DNA of 64,000 nucleotides from Camelus bactrianus (taxonomy: Eukaryota; Chordata; Mammalia; Artiodactyla; Camelidae). Numbering within the stretch: position 1 is the stretch's first letter; the number at the start of each line of letters is the position of its first letter. The notes under the pieces were generated by a model. It ran no database searches. It was not told the DNA's origin and worked only from the letters and a program-made list of their open reading frames with translations. Below, in pieces: positions 38,691 to 50,625 of the stretch. Made by a program: the position numbers and the translations under genes. The DNA lies in assembly GCF_048773025.1 (NCBI RefSeq), contig NW_027413957.1, forward strand, positions 3,038,001 through 3,102,000, in the 5' to 3' direction.

Positions 38691-41542
38691 CGATTTGGAG
38701 CTAGTACCTCCCCTTATATATGTATGGAGTGGTGTTTGCAACTGAAAAGAAACTTTGTGTTCCCAACAAGCTAGGTGAAGGACGGCTTTCACACACACTT
38801 ATATCTCAGAACTAAGCTTGTGGAGAGACGTTCGTTCATCTAGCACAAAGGCAACGGGTTACAGGAGAAATTTTACTCTGGTTTCACAATGTGTTTCCTA
38901 ATGCCGGTTTGAAGTTCCTGCAGTTTTCACTGGAAAACCGAGTTGGAGCTTGTACCTACCCACATATATGTATGGAGTGTTGTTTGCAACTGAAAAGAAA
39001 CTATGTGTTCCCAACATGCTAGCTGAAGGACGGCTTCCACACACACTTATCTCTCAGAACTCAGCATGTGGAAAGACTTTCGTTCACCTAGCACCAAGGG
39101 AAAGGGTTGCAGGAGGAACTTTTACTCCGGTTTCTCAGTTTTTTCCTAGTGGCGGTTTGAAGTTCCTGCAATTTACACTGTAAAACATAGTTGGAGCTAG
39201 TAACTCCCCATATATATTTATGGATTGGAGTTTTCATCTGAAAAGAAACTTTGTGTTCCCAACAATCTAGGTGAAGTACGGCATCCACACACACATATCT
39301 CTGAGAACTGAGCATGTGGAGAGACGTTCGTTCATCTAGCACCAAGGGAACGGTTTTCAGGAGAAACTTTTAATCTGGTATCTCAGTCTGTTTCTTAGTG
39401 GCGGTTTGAAGCTCCTGCAATTTTCACAGTAAAACTGAATTGGAGCTAGAACCTCCCCCTATATATGTACGGAATGGAGTTGAAACCGAAAAGAAACTTT
39501 GTGTTCCCAACAACCGATTTGAAGGATGGCTTTCACACACACTTAACTCTCAGAACTGAGCATGTGGAGACACGTTCGTTCATCTAACACCAACTGAACG
39601 GGTTGCAGGAGAAACTTTTACTCTGGTTTCTCAGTCTGTTTCCTAGTGGCGGTTTGAAGTTCCTGCAGTTTTCACTGTAAAACCGAGTTGGATCTAGTAC
39701 CTCCCTATATATATGTATGGAGTGGGGTTTGCAACTGAAAAGAACCTTTGTGTTCCCAAAAATCTAGGTGAAGAACGGCTTTCACTCACATTTATCTCTC
39801 AGAACTAAGCTTGTGGAGAGACGTTCGTTCCTCTAGCACCAAGGGAAAGGTTTGTTGGAGAAACTTTTACTCTGGTTTCTAAATCTGATTCCTAGTGCCG
39901 GTTTGAAGTATCTGCAGTTTTCACTATAAAAACGAGTTGGAGCTAGTTCCTCCCCATATATATGTATGGAATGGAGTTTGCAACTAAAAAGAAACTTTGT
40001 GTTCTGAACAAGCTAGTTGAAGTACGGCTTTCACACACACTTATCTCTCAGAACTGAGCATGTGGAGAGACGTTCGTTCATCTAGCACCAAGGGAAAGGG
40101 TTGCAGGAGAAAATTTTACTCTGGTTATCAGTCTGTTTCCTAGTGCCGGTTTGAATTTCCTGCAGTTTTCAGTGGAAACCCGAGTTGGAGCTAGTACCTC
40201 ACCATATATATGTATGGAGTGGAATTTGCAACTGTAAAAACTTTGTGTTCCCAACAAGCTAGGTGAAGGACGGCTTCCACACACACATATCTCTGAGAAC
40301 TGAGCATGTGGAGAGACTTTCGTTCATCTAGCACCAAGGGAACGGGTAGCAGGAGAAACTTTTACTCTGGTTTCTCAGTCTGTTTCCTAATGCCGGTTTG
40401 AATTTCCTGCAGTTTTCACTGTAAAACCGAGTTGGATATAGTACCACCCACTATATATGCATGGAGTGGAGTTTGCAACTGAAAATAAGCATTGGGTTCC
40501 CAAAAGCTATATGAAGAACGGCTTTCACACACACTTATATCTCAGAACTAAGCTTGTGGAGAGACGTTCGTTCATCTAGCAACAAGGGAACGGGTTGCAG
40601 GAGAAACTTTTACACTGGTTTCACAGTCTTTTTCCTAGTGCCGTTTTGAAGTTCCTGCAGTTTTCACTGTAAAACCGAGTTGGAGCTAGTACCTCCCCTT
40701 ATATATGTATGGAGTTGAGTTTGCAACTGAAAAGAAACTTTGTGTTCCCAACAAGCTAGATGAAGGACGGCCTTCACACACATTTATCTCTCAGAACTGA
40801 ACATGTGGAGAGACGTTAGTTCACCTAGCACCAAGGGAAAGGGTTGCAGTTGAAACTTTTACTCTGGTATTCAGTCTGTTTCCTAGTGCCGGTTTGATGT
40901 TCCTGCAGTTTTCACCCTAAACGGAGATGGAGCTAGTACCTCCCCATATATATGTATGGAGTGGAGTTTGCAACTAATAAGAAACTTTGTGTTCCCAACA
41001 AGCAAGGTGAAGGACAGCTTTCACACACATTTATCTCTCACAACTAAGCTTGTGGAGAGACGTTCGTTCATACAGCACAAAGGGAACGGATTACAGGTTA
41101 AACTTTTACTCTGGTTTCACAGTCTGTTTCCTAATGTCGGTTTGAATTTCCGGCAGTTTTCACTGGAAAACCGAGTTGGAGCTAGTACCTACCCATATAT
41201 ATGTAAGGAGTGGAGTTTGCAACTGAAAAGAAACTTTGTGTTCCCAACAAGCTAGCTGAAGGACGGCTTTCACACACACATAACTCTCAGAACTGAGCAT
41301 GTGGATAGACGTTCGTTCACTTAGCACCAAGGGAACGGGTTGCAGGAGGAACTTTTTCTCCGGTTTCTCAGTCTGTTTACTAGTGGCGGTTTGAAGTTCC
41401 TGCAGTTTTCACTGTAAAACCGAGTTGGAGCTAGTACCTCCCCATATATATGTATGGAGTGGAGTTTGCAACTAATAAGAAACTTTGTGTTCCCAACAAG
41501 CTAGAGGAAATACAGCTTCCACACACACTTATCTCTGAGAAC
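37820..41542 (+). repeat. 15-unit duplication, copy 1 (3,723 bp)
   Basis: The copy holds module A (marker 37,963), module B (marker 39,509) and a further run of subtypes ending in a CTAGAGGAAATAC unit. It pairs with 41,543-45,265 at exactly 3,723 bp. Differences are few, for example GTAACCTCAAC against GTACCCTCAAC and TTATGTCTC against TTATCTCTC. This is the first place from the left where the A unit has the CCTTAAAAGGAG form found in every later copy. Confidence 0.9.
38771..39597 (+). repeat. Module B, copy 4
   Basis: The segment directly follows module A through a GAGTGGTGTTTGC unit. It carries CACAATGTG, CCCACATATATG, CTCAGTTTTTTCC, CGGTTTTCAGGAG and the marker AACAACCGAT (39,509). Its partner lies 3,723 bp on in the second 15-unit copy. 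Confidence 0.85.
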
Positions 41543-42412
41543 TGAGCATGTGGAAAGACGTTCGTTCACCTAGCACCAAGGTAACGGGTTGCAGGAGAAA
41601 CTTTTACTATGGTTATCATTCTGTTTCCTAGTGCCGGTATTATGTTCCTGCAGTTTTCACCTTAAAAGGAGATGGAGCTAGTACCCTCAACATATATATG
41701 TATGGAGTGGAGTTTGCAACTGAAATGAAACTTTGTGTTCCCAAAAAGCTACGTGAAGGACGGCTTTCACACACAATTATCTCTCAGAAATAAGCTTGTG
41801 GAGAGACGTTCGTTCATCTAGCACCAAGGGAACGGGTTGCTGGAGAAATTTTACTCTGGTTTCTGAGTCTGTTTCCTAGTGCCTGTTTGAAGTTCCTTCA
41901 GTTATCACTGTAAAAACGATTTGGAGCTAGTTCCTCCCCATATACATGTATGGATAGGAGTTTGCAACTAAAAAGAAACTTTGTGATCACAACAAGCTAA
42001 GTGAAGGACGGCTTTCACACACACTTATCTCTCAGAACTGAGCATGTGGAGAGACTTTCGTTCACCAAGCACCAAGGGAACTCTTTGCAGGAGAAACTTT
42101 TTCTCTGGTTTCTCAGTCTGTTTCCTAGTGCCGGTTTGAAGTTCCTGCAGTTTTCACTGTAAACCCGAGTTGGAGCTAGTACCTCACCATATATATGTAT
42201 GGAGTGGAATTTGCAACTGAAAAAGCTTTGTGTTCCCAACAAGCTAGTTGAAGGACGGCTTTCACTCACACTTATCTCTCAGAACTGAGCATGTGGAGAG
42301 ACGATCGTTCATCTAGCAAAAAAGGGAACGGGTTACATGAGAAACTTTTACTCTGGTTTCTCAGTCTGTTTCCTAGTGCCGGTATGATTTTCCTGCAGTT
42401 TTCAATGTAAAA
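41543..42412 (+). repeat. Module A, copy 6 (first subtype shortened by the junction)
   Basis: The marker CTCAACAT is at 41,686. The left part of the first subtype (CCAAGAAGC and GGATTTCAC) is replaced by a CTAGAGGAAATAC unit because of the 15-unit junction. The other three subtypes are complete. The third unit reads CACTGTAAACCCGAG where other copies have CACTGGAAACCCGAG. Confidence 0.8.
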
Positions 42413-42492
42413 CCGATTTGGAGCTAGTACCTCCCCTTATATATGTATGGAGTGGTGTTTGCAACTGAAAAGAAACTTTGTGTTCCCAACAA

Positions 42493-43320
42493 GCTAGGTG
42501 AAGGACGGCTTTCACACACACTTATATCTCAGAACTAAGCTTGTGGAGAGACGTTCGTTCATCTAGCACAAAGGCAACGGGTTACAGGAGAAATTTTACT
42601 CTGGTTTCACAATGTGTTTCCTAATGCCGGTTTGAAGTTCCTGCAGTTTTCACTGGAAAACCGAGTTGGAGCTTGTACCTACCCACATATATGTATGGAG
42701 TGTTGTTTGCAACTGAAAAGAAACTATGTGTTCCCAACATGCTAGCTGAAGGACGGCTTCCGAACACACTTATCTCTCAGAACTCAGCATGTGGAAAGAC
42801 TTTCGTTCACCTAGCACCAAGGGAAAGGGTTGCAGGAGGAACTTTTACTCCGGTTTCTCAGTTTTTTCCTAGTGGCGGTTTGAAGTTCCTGCAGTTTACA
42901 CTGTAAAACATAGTTGGAGCTAGTAACTCCCCATATATATTTATGGATTGGAGTTTTCATCTGAAAAGAAACTTTGTGTTCCCAACAATCTAGGTGAAGT
43001 ACGGCATCCACACACACATATCTCTGAGAACTGAGCATGTGGAGAGACGTTCGTTCATCTAGCACCAAGGGAACGGTTTTCAGGAGAAACTTTTAATCTG
43101 GTATCTCAGTCTGTTTCTTAGTGGCGGTTTGAAGCTCCTGCAATTTTCACTGTAAAACTGAATTGGAGCTAGAACCTCCCCCTATATATGTACGGAATGG
43201 AGTTGAAACCGAAAAGAAACTTTGTGTTCCCAACAACCGATTTGAAGGATGGCTTTCACACACACTTAACTCTCAGAACTGAGCATGTGGAGACACGTTC
43301 GTTCATCTAACACCAACTGA
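42493..43320 (+). repeat. Module B, copy 5
   Basis: This is the partner of 38,771-39,597 at 3,723 bp, with its marker AACAACCGAT at 43,232. A small private change is GCTTCCGAACAC near 42,757, where the partner has GCTTCCACACAC. Confidence 0.85.
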
Positions 43321-46300
43321 ACGGGTTGCAGGGGAAACTTTTACTCTGGTTTCTCAGTCTGTTTCCTAGTGGCGGTTTGAAGTTCCTGCAGTTTTCACTG
43401 TAAAACCGAGTTGGATCTAGTACCTCCCTATATATATGTATGGAGTGGGGTTTGCAACTGAAAAGAACCTTTGTGTTCCCAAAAATCTAGGTGAAGAACG
43501 GCTTTCACTCACACTTATCTCTCAGAACTAAGCTTGTGGAGAGACGTTCGTTCCTCTAGCACCAAGGGAAAGGTTTGTTGGAGAAACTTTTACTCTGGTT
43601 TCTAAATCTGATTCCTAGTGCCGGTTTGAAGTATCTGCAGTTTTCACTGTAAAAACGAGTTGGAGCTAGTTCCTCCCCATATATATGTATGGAATGGAGT
43701 TTGCAACTAAAAAGAAACTTTGTGTTCTGAACAAACTAGTTGAAGTACGGCTTTCACACACACTTATCTCTCAGAACTGAGCATGTGGAGAGACGTTCGT
43801 TCATCTAGCACCAAGGGAAAGGGTTGCAGGAGAAAATTTTACTCTGGTTATCAGTCTGTTTCCTAGTGCCGGTTTGAATTTCCTGCAGTTTTCACTGGAA
43901 ACCCGAGTTGGAGCTAGTACCTCACCATATATATGTATGGAGTGGAATTTGCAACTGTAAAAACTTTGTGTTCCCAACAAGCTAGGTGAAGGACGGCTTC
44001 CACAGACACATATCTCTGAGAACTGAGCATGTGGAGAGACTTTCGTTCATCTAGCACCAAGGGAACGGGTAGCAGGAGAAACTTTTACTCTGGTTTCTCA
44101 GTCTGTTTCCTAATGCCGGTTTGAATTTCCTGCAGTTTTCACTGTAAAACCGAGTTGGATATAGTACCACCCACTATATATGCATGGAGTGGAGTTTGCA
44201 ACTGAAAATAAGCATTGTGTTCCCAAAAGCTATATGAAGAACGGCTTTCACACACACTTATATCTCAGAACTAAGCTTGTGGAGAGACGTTCGTTCATCT
44301 AGCACCAAGGGAACGGGTTGCAGGAGAAACTTTTACACTGGTTTCACAGTCTTTTTCCTAGTGCCGTTTTGAAGTTCCTGCAGTTTTCACTGTAAAACCG
44401 AGTTGGAGCTAGTACCTCCCCTTATATATGTATGGAGTGGAGTTTGCAACTGAAAAGAATCTTTGTGTTCCCAACAAGCTAGATGAAGGACGGCCTTCAC
44501 ACACATTTATCTCTCAGAACTGAACATGTGGAGAGACGTTAGTTCACCTAGCACCAAGGGAAAGGGTTGCAGTTGAAACTTTTACTCTGGTTTTCAGTCT
44601 GTTTCCTAGTGCCGGTTTGATGTTCCTGCAGTTTTCACCCTAAACGGAGATGGAGCTAGTACCTCCCCATATATATGTATGGAGTGGAGTTTGCAACTGA
44701 AAAGAAACTTTGTGTTCCCAACAAGCAAGGTGAAGGACAGCTTTCACACACATTTATCTCTCACAACTAAGCTTGTGGAGAGACGTTCGTTCATATAGCA
44801 CAAAGGGAACGGATTACAGGTTAAACTTTTACTCTGGTTTCACAGTCTGTTTCCTAACGTCGTTTTGAATTTCCTGCAGTTTTCACTGGAAAACCGAGTT
44901 GGAGCTAGTACCTACCCATATATAAGTATGGAGTGGAGTTTGCAACTGAAAAGAAACTTTGTGTTCCCAACAAGCTAGCTGAAGGACAGCTTTCACACAC
45001 ACATAACTCTCAGAACTGAGCATGTGGATAGACGTTCGTTCACCTAGCACCAAGGGAACGGGTTGCAGGAGGAACTTTTTCTCCGGTTTCTCAGTCTTTT
45101 TACTAGTGGCGGTTTGAAGTTCCTGCAGTTTTCACTGGAAAACCGAGTTGGAGCTAGTACCTACCCATATATATGTATGGAGTGGAGTTTGCAACTAATA
45201 AGAAACTTTGTGTTCCCAACAAGCTAGAGGAAATACGGCTTCAACACACACTTATCTCTGAGAACTGAGCATGTGGAGAGACGTTCGTTCATCTAGTACC
45301 AAGGGAACGGGTTGCAGGGAAACTTTTATTCTGGTTTCTCAGTCTGTTTCCTAGTGCCGGTTTGAATTTCCTGCAGTTTCCACTGTAAAACCGAGTTGGA
45401 TCTAGTACCACCCCCTATATATGCATGGAGTGGAGTTTGTAACTGAAAATAAGCGTTGTGTTCCCAACAAGCTAGGTGATGCACGGCTTTCACACACACT
45501 TATCTCTCAGAACTGAGTACGTGGAAAGAAGTTCGTTCACCTAGCACCAAGGGAACGGGTGGCAGGAGAAACTTTTCTCTGGTTTCTCAGTCTGTTTCCT
45601 AGTACCAGTTTGATGTTCCTGCAGTTTTCACTGTAAAACCGAGTTGGAGCTAGTACCTCCCCTTATATATGTATGGAGTGGAGTTTGCAACTGAAAAGAA
45701 ACTTTGTGTTCCCAAGAAGCTAGATGAAGGACGGATTTCACACACATTTATCTCTCAGAACTGAGCATGTGGAGAGACGTTCGTTCACCTAGCACCAAAG
45801 TAACGGGTTGCAGGAGAAACTTTTACTATGGTTATCATTCTGTTTCCTAGTGCCGGTATTATGTTCCTGCAGTTTTCACCTTAAAAGGAGATGGAGCTAG
45901 TACCCTCAACATGTATATGTATGGAGTGGAGTTTGCAACTGAAATGAAACTTTGTGTTCCCAAAAAGCTACATGAAGGACGGCTTTCACACACAATTATC
46001 TCTCAGAAATAAGCTTGTGGAGAGACATTCGTTCATCTAGCACCAAGGGAACGGGTTGCAGGAGAAACTTTTACTCTGGTTTCTGAGTCTGTTTCCTAGT
46101 GCCTGTTTGAAGTACCTGCAGTTATCACTGTAAAAACGATTTGGAGCTTGTTCCTCCCCATATACATGTATGGATAGGAATTTGCATCTAAAAAGAAACT
46201 TTGTGATCACAACAAGCTAAGTGAAGGACGGCTTTCACACACACTTATCTCTCAGAACTGAGCATGTGGAGAGACTTTCGTTCACCAAGCACCAAGGGAA

Positions 46301-46801
46301 CTCTTTGCAGGAGAAACTTTTTCTCTGGTTTCTCAGTCTGTTTCCTAGTGCCGGTTTGAAGTTCCTGCAGTTTTCACTGGAAACCCGAGTTGGAGCTAGT
46401 ACCTCACCATATATATGTATGGAGTGGAATTTGCAACTGAAAAAGCTTTGTGTTCCCAACAAGCTAGTTGAAGGACGGCTTTCACTCACACTTATCTCTC
46501 AGAACTGAGCATGTGGAGAGACGATCGTTCATCTAGCAAAAAAGGGAACGGGTTACATGAGAAACTTTTACTCTGGTTTCTCAGTCTGTTTCCTAGTGCC
46601 GGTATGATTTTCCTGCAGTTTTCAATGTAAAAACGATTTGGAGCTAGTACCTACCCATATATATGTATGGAGTGGAGTTTGCAACTGAAAAGAATCTTTG
46701 TGTTCCCAACAAGCTAAGTGAAGGTCGGCTTTCACACACACTTATATCTCAGAACTAAGCTTTTGGAGAGACGTTCGTTCATCTAGCACAAAGGCAACGG
46801 G

Positions 46802-46808
46802 TTACAGG
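46802..46808 (+). other. Fusion point in HOR unit 7 (TTACAGG)
   Basis: Left of this motif the unit has AAAGGCAACGGG, as in the first unit of module B (for example 42,582). Right of it the unit has TTAAACTTTTACTC, CACAGTCTG and AATGTCG, as in a unit late in the 15-unit block (44,814, with AACGTCG). The two source positions are 2,232 bp, or nine units, apart. The motif is common to both, so the exact crossover base cannot be placed. The same fusion appears in every HOR copy that contains unit 7. Confidence 0.75.
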
Positions 46809-47104
46809 TTAAACTTTTACTCTGGTTTCACAGTCTGTTTCCTAATGTCGTTTTGAATTTCCTGCAGTTTTCACTGGAAAACCGTGTTGGAGCTAGTACC
46901 TACCCATATATATGTATGGAGTGGAGTTTGCAACTGAAAAGAAACTTTGTGTTCCCAACAAGCTAGCTGAAGTACGGCTTTCACACACACATAACTCTCA
47001 GAACTGAGCATGTGGATAGACGTTCGTTCACCTAGCACCAAGGGAACGGGTTGCAGGAGGAACTTTTTCTCCGGTTTCTCAGTCTTTTTACTAGTGGCGG
47101 TTTG

Positions 47105-47197
47105 AATTTCCTGCAGTTTCCACTGTAAAACAGAGTTGGATCTAGTACCACCCCCTATATATGCATGGAGTGGAGTTTGTAACTGAAAATAAGCGTT
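47105..47197 (+). repeat. Converted tract in HOR unit 8, copy 1
   Basis: Here unit 8 switches to GAATTTCCTGCAGTTTCC, TGGATCTAGTACCACC, CTATATATGCATGG and AAAATAAGCGTTGTG. These are the diagnostic states of unit 1, found one unit downstream (about 47,353-47,446). Outside the tract the unit keeps its own markers (TTTTTACTAGTGG before, CTAGAGGAAATAC after). The unconverted form (GAAGTTCCTGCAGTTTTC, CTACCCATATATATG) is at 45,115-45,230 and throughout block 2. The picture is of gene conversion by the neighbouring unit. Confidence 0.85.
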
Positions 47198-47280
47198 GTG
47201 TTCCCAACAAGCTAGAGGAAATACGGCTTCAACACACACTTATCTCTGAGAACTGAGCATGTGGAGAGACGTTCGTTCAT

Positions 47281-49269
47281 CTAGTACCAAGGGAACGGGT
47301 TGCAGGAGAAACTTTTATTCTGGTTTCTCAGTCTGTTTCCTAGTGCCGGTTTGAATTTCCTGCAGTTTCCACTGTAAAACCGAGTTGGATCTAGTACCAC
47401 CCCCTATATATGCATGGAGTGGAGTTTGTAACTGAAAATAAGCGTTGTGTTCCCAACAAGCTAGGTGATGCACGGCTTTCACACACACTTATCTCTCAGA
47501 ACTGAGTACGTGGAAAGAAGTTCGTTCACCTAGCACCAAGGGAACGGGTGGCAGGAGAAACTTTTCTCTGTTTTCTCAGTCTGTTTCCTAGTACCGGTTT
47601 GATGTTCCTGCAGTTTTCACTGTAAAACCGAGTTGGAGCTAGTACCTCCCCTTATATATGTATGGAGTGGAGTTTGCAACTGAAAAGAAACTTTGTGTTC
47701 CCAAGAAGCTAGATGAAGGACGGATTTCACACACATTTATCTCTCAGAACTGAGCATGTGGAGAGACGTTCGTTCACCTAGCACCAAAGTAACGGGTTGC
47801 AGGAGAAACTTTTACTATGGTTATCATTCTGTTTCCTAGTGCCGGTATTATGTTCCTGCAGTTTTCACCTTAAAAGGAGATGGAGCTAGTACCCTCAACA
47901 TGTATATGTATGGAGTGGAGTTTGCAACTGAAATGAAACTTTGTGTTCCCAAAAAGCTACGTGAAGGACGGCTTTCACACACAATTATCTCTCAGAAATA
48001 AGCTTGTGGAGAGACATTCGTTCATCTAGCACCAAGGGAACGGGTTGCAGGAGAAACTTTTACTCTGGTTTCTGAGTCTGTTTCCTAGTGCCTGTTTGAA
48101 GTACCTGCAGTTATCACTGTAAAAACGATTTGGAGCTTGTTCCTCCCCATATACATGTATGGATAGGAATTTGCATCTAAAAAGAAACTTTGTGATCACA
48201 ACAAGCTAAGTGAAGGACGGCTTTCACACACACTTATCTCTCAGAACTGAGCATGTGGAGAGACTTTCGTTCACCAAGCACCAAGGGAACTCTTTGCAGG
48301 AGAAACTTTTTCTCTGGTTTCTCAGTCTGTTTCCTAGTGCCGGTTTGAAGTTCCTGCAGTTTTCACTGGAAACCCGAGTTGGAGCTAGTACCTCACCATA
48401 TATATGTATGGAGTGGAATTTGCAACTGAAAAAGCTTTGTGTTCCCAACAAGCTAGTTGAAGGACGGCTTTCACTCACACTTATCTCTCAGAACTGAGCA
48501 TGTGGAGAGACGATCGTTCATCTAGCAAAAAAGGGAACGGGTTACATGAGAAACTTTTACTCTGGTTTCTCAGTCTGTTTCCTAGTGCCGGTATGATTTT
48601 CCTGCAGTTTTCAATGTAAAAACGATTTGGAGCTAGTACCTACCCATATATATGTATGGAGTGGAGTTTGCAACTGAAAAGAATCTTTGTGTTCCCAACA
48701 AGCTAAGTGAAGGTCGGCTTTCACACACACTTATATCTCAGAACTAAGCTTGTGGAGAGACGTTCGTTCATCTAGCACAAAGGCAACGGGTTACAGGTTA
48801 AACTTTTACTCTGGTTTCACAGTCTGTTTCCTAATGTCGTTTTGAATTTCCTGCAGTTTTCACTGGAAAACCGTGTTGGAGCTAGTACCTACCCATATAT
48901 ATGTATGGAGTGGAGTTTGCAACTGAAAAGAAACTTTGTGTTCCCAACAAGCTAGCTGAAGTACGGCTTTCACACACACATAACTCTCAGAACTGAGCAT
49001 GTGGATAGACGTTCGTTCACCTAGCACCAAGGGAACGGGTTGCAGGAGGAACTTTTTCTCCGGTTTCTCAGTCTTTTTACTAGTGGCGGTTTGAATTTCC
49101 TGCAGTTTCCACTGTAAAACAGAGTTGGATCTAGTACCACCCCCTATATATGCATGGAGTGGAGTTTGTAACTGAAAATAAGCGTTGTGTTCCCAACAAG
49201 CTAGAGGAAATACGGCTTCAACACACACTTATCTCTGAGAACTGAGCATGTGGAGAGACGTTCGTTCAT
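47281..49269 (+). repeat. 8-unit HOR block 1, copy 2
   Basis: This is a complete 1,989-bp copy. It holds the same derived changes as copy 1, including the converted tract in unit 8 (49,094-49,186). It reads AAAAAGCTACGTGAAGG where copy 1 has AAAAAGCTACATGAAGG. Confidence 0.9.
49094..49186 (+). repeat. Converted tract in HOR unit 8, copy 2
   Basis: The same patch as at 47,105-47,197 lies exactly 1,989 bp on, including the private AAAACAGAGTTGG base. The conversion therefore preceded the duplication that made these two HOR copies. Confidence 0.85.
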
Positions 49270-50625
49270 CTAGTACCAAGGGAACGGGTTGCAGGAGAAA
49301 CTTTTATTCTGGTTTCTCAGTCTGTTTCCTAGTGCCGGTTTGAATTTCCTGCAGTTTCCACTGTAAAACCGAGTTGGATCTAGTACCACCCCCTATATAT
49401 GCATGGAGTGGAGTTTGTAACTGAAAATAAGCGTTGTGTTCCCAACAAGCTAGGTGATGCACGGCTTTCACACACACTTATCTCTCAGAACTGAGTACGT
49501 GGAAAGAAGTTCGTTCACCTAGCACCAAGGGAACGGGTGGCAGGAGAAACTTTTCTCTGTTTTCTCAGTCTGTTTCCTAGTACCGGTTTGATGTTCCTGC
49601 AGTTTTCACTGTAAAACCGAGTTGGAGCTAGTACCTCCCCTTATATATGTATGGAGTGGAGTTTGCAACTGAAAAGAAACTTTGTGTTCCCAAGAAGCTA
49701 GATGAAGGACGGATTTCACACACATTTATCTCTCAGAACTGAGCATGTGGAGAGACGTTCGTTCACCTAGCACCAAAGTAACGGGTTGCAGGAGAAACTT
49801 TTACTATGGTTATCATTCTGTTTCCTAGTGCCGGTATTATGTTCCTGCAGTTTTCACCTTAAAAGGAGATGGAGCTAGTACCCTCAACATATATATGTAT
49901 GGAGTGGAGTTTGCAACTGAAATGAAACTTTGTGTTCCCAACAAGCTACGTGAAGGACGGCTTTCACACACAATTATCTCTCAGAAATAAGCTTGTGGAG
50001 AGACGTTCGTTCATCTAGCACCAAGGGAACGGGTTGCAGGAGAAACTTTTACTCTGGTTTCTGAGTCTGTTTCCTAGTGCCTGTTTGAAGTTCCTGCAGT
50101 TATCACTGTAAAAACGATTTGGAGCTAGTTCCTCCCCATATACATGTATGGATAGGAGTTTGCAACTAAAAAGAAACTTTGTGATCACAACAAGCTAAGT
50201 GAAGGACGGCTTTCACACACACTTATCTCTCAGAACTGAGCATGTGGAGAGACTTTCGTTCACCAAGCACCAAGGGAACTCTTTGCAGGAGAAACTTTTT
50301 CTCTGGTTTCTCAGTCTGTTTCCTAGTGCCGGTTTGAAGTTCCTGCAGTTTTCACTGGAAACCCGAGTTGGAGCTAGTACCTCACCATATATATGTATGG
50401 AGTGGAATTTGCAACTGAAAAAGCTTTGTGTTCCCAACAAGCTAGTTGAAGGACGGCTTTCACTCACACTTATCTCTCAGAACTGAGCATGTGGAGAGAC
50501 GATCGTTCATCTAGCAAAAAAGGGAACGGGTTACATGAGAAACTTTTACTCTGGTTTCTCAGTCTGTTTCCTAGTGCCGGTATGATTTTCCTGCAGTTTT
50601 CAATGTAAAACCGATTTGGAGCTAG
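49270..50625 (+). repeat. 8-unit HOR block 1, copy 3 (partial, about 5.5 units)
   Basis: The copy runs from CTAGTACC through module A. After CAATGTAAAACCGATTTGG (near 50,612) it continues as CTCCCCTTATATATG with GAGTGGTG. That is the 15-unit context leading into module B, not HOR unit 7. It lacks the derived changes of copies 1 and 2 and reads CAACATATATATG, AGAGACGTTCG and GAAGTTCCTGCAG, like block 2. Confidence 0.88.

Larger units (their letters stand above)
41543..45265 (+). repeat. 15-unit duplication, copy 2 (3,723 bp)
   Basis: This is the tandem partner of 37,820-41,542. The join lies in GAACTGAGCATGTGG and the bases after it (41,538-41,580). There a CTAGAGGAAATAC unit passes straight into module A and two intervening units are missing. 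At the right end those two units (CTAGTACC and GAGTACGTGG) are present, so A to A is 15 units on the left but 17 on the right (markers 41,686 and 45,905). Confidence 0.88.
45293..47280 (+). repeat. 8-unit HOR block 1, copy 1
   Basis: The copy is set to start at CTAGTACC. It is 1,988 bp long because of one missing base in GCAGGGAAAC near 45,318 (GCAGGAGAAAC elsewhere). With copy 2 it shares CAACATGTATATG, AGAGACATTCG, GAAGTACCTGCAG, GGAGCTTGTTCC and GGAATTTGCATC, none of which is in copy 3. It has a private AGCTTTTGGAGAG near 46,760. Confidence 0.9.
44815..50625 (+). repeat. 8-unit HOR, block 1 (about 2.9 copies, period 1,989 bp)
   Basis: Self-similarity at 1,989 bp begins within a fused unit near 44,815 and ends near 50,625. 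The eight subtypes in order are: (1) CTAGTACC with TTTCCACTG and AAGCGTTGTG; (2) GAGTACGTGGAAAGAAG and GGGTGGCAGG; (3-6) the four units of module A; (7) AAAGGCAACGGGTTACAGG joined to TTAAACTTTTACTC; (8) GTGGATAGACG with TTTTTCTCCGG and TTTTTACTAGTGG. A markers lie at 45,905, 47,894 and 49,883. Copies are near-identical, with shared variants that group the first two apart from the third. Confidence 0.93.

Noticed and set aside
45318-45328. One-base difference in GCAGGGAAAC as a real HOR variant
   Set aside because: It is a single missing base in one copy. It may be genuine or a consensus error, so it is used only to explain the 1,988-bp spacing.
46871-47239. The longest open frame in the window (122 codons, - strand), repeated at 48,860-49,228
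   Set aside because: It exists because the converted tract changed the bases of unit 8. The same region in block 2 has only shorter frames. It is satellite sequence read by chance.
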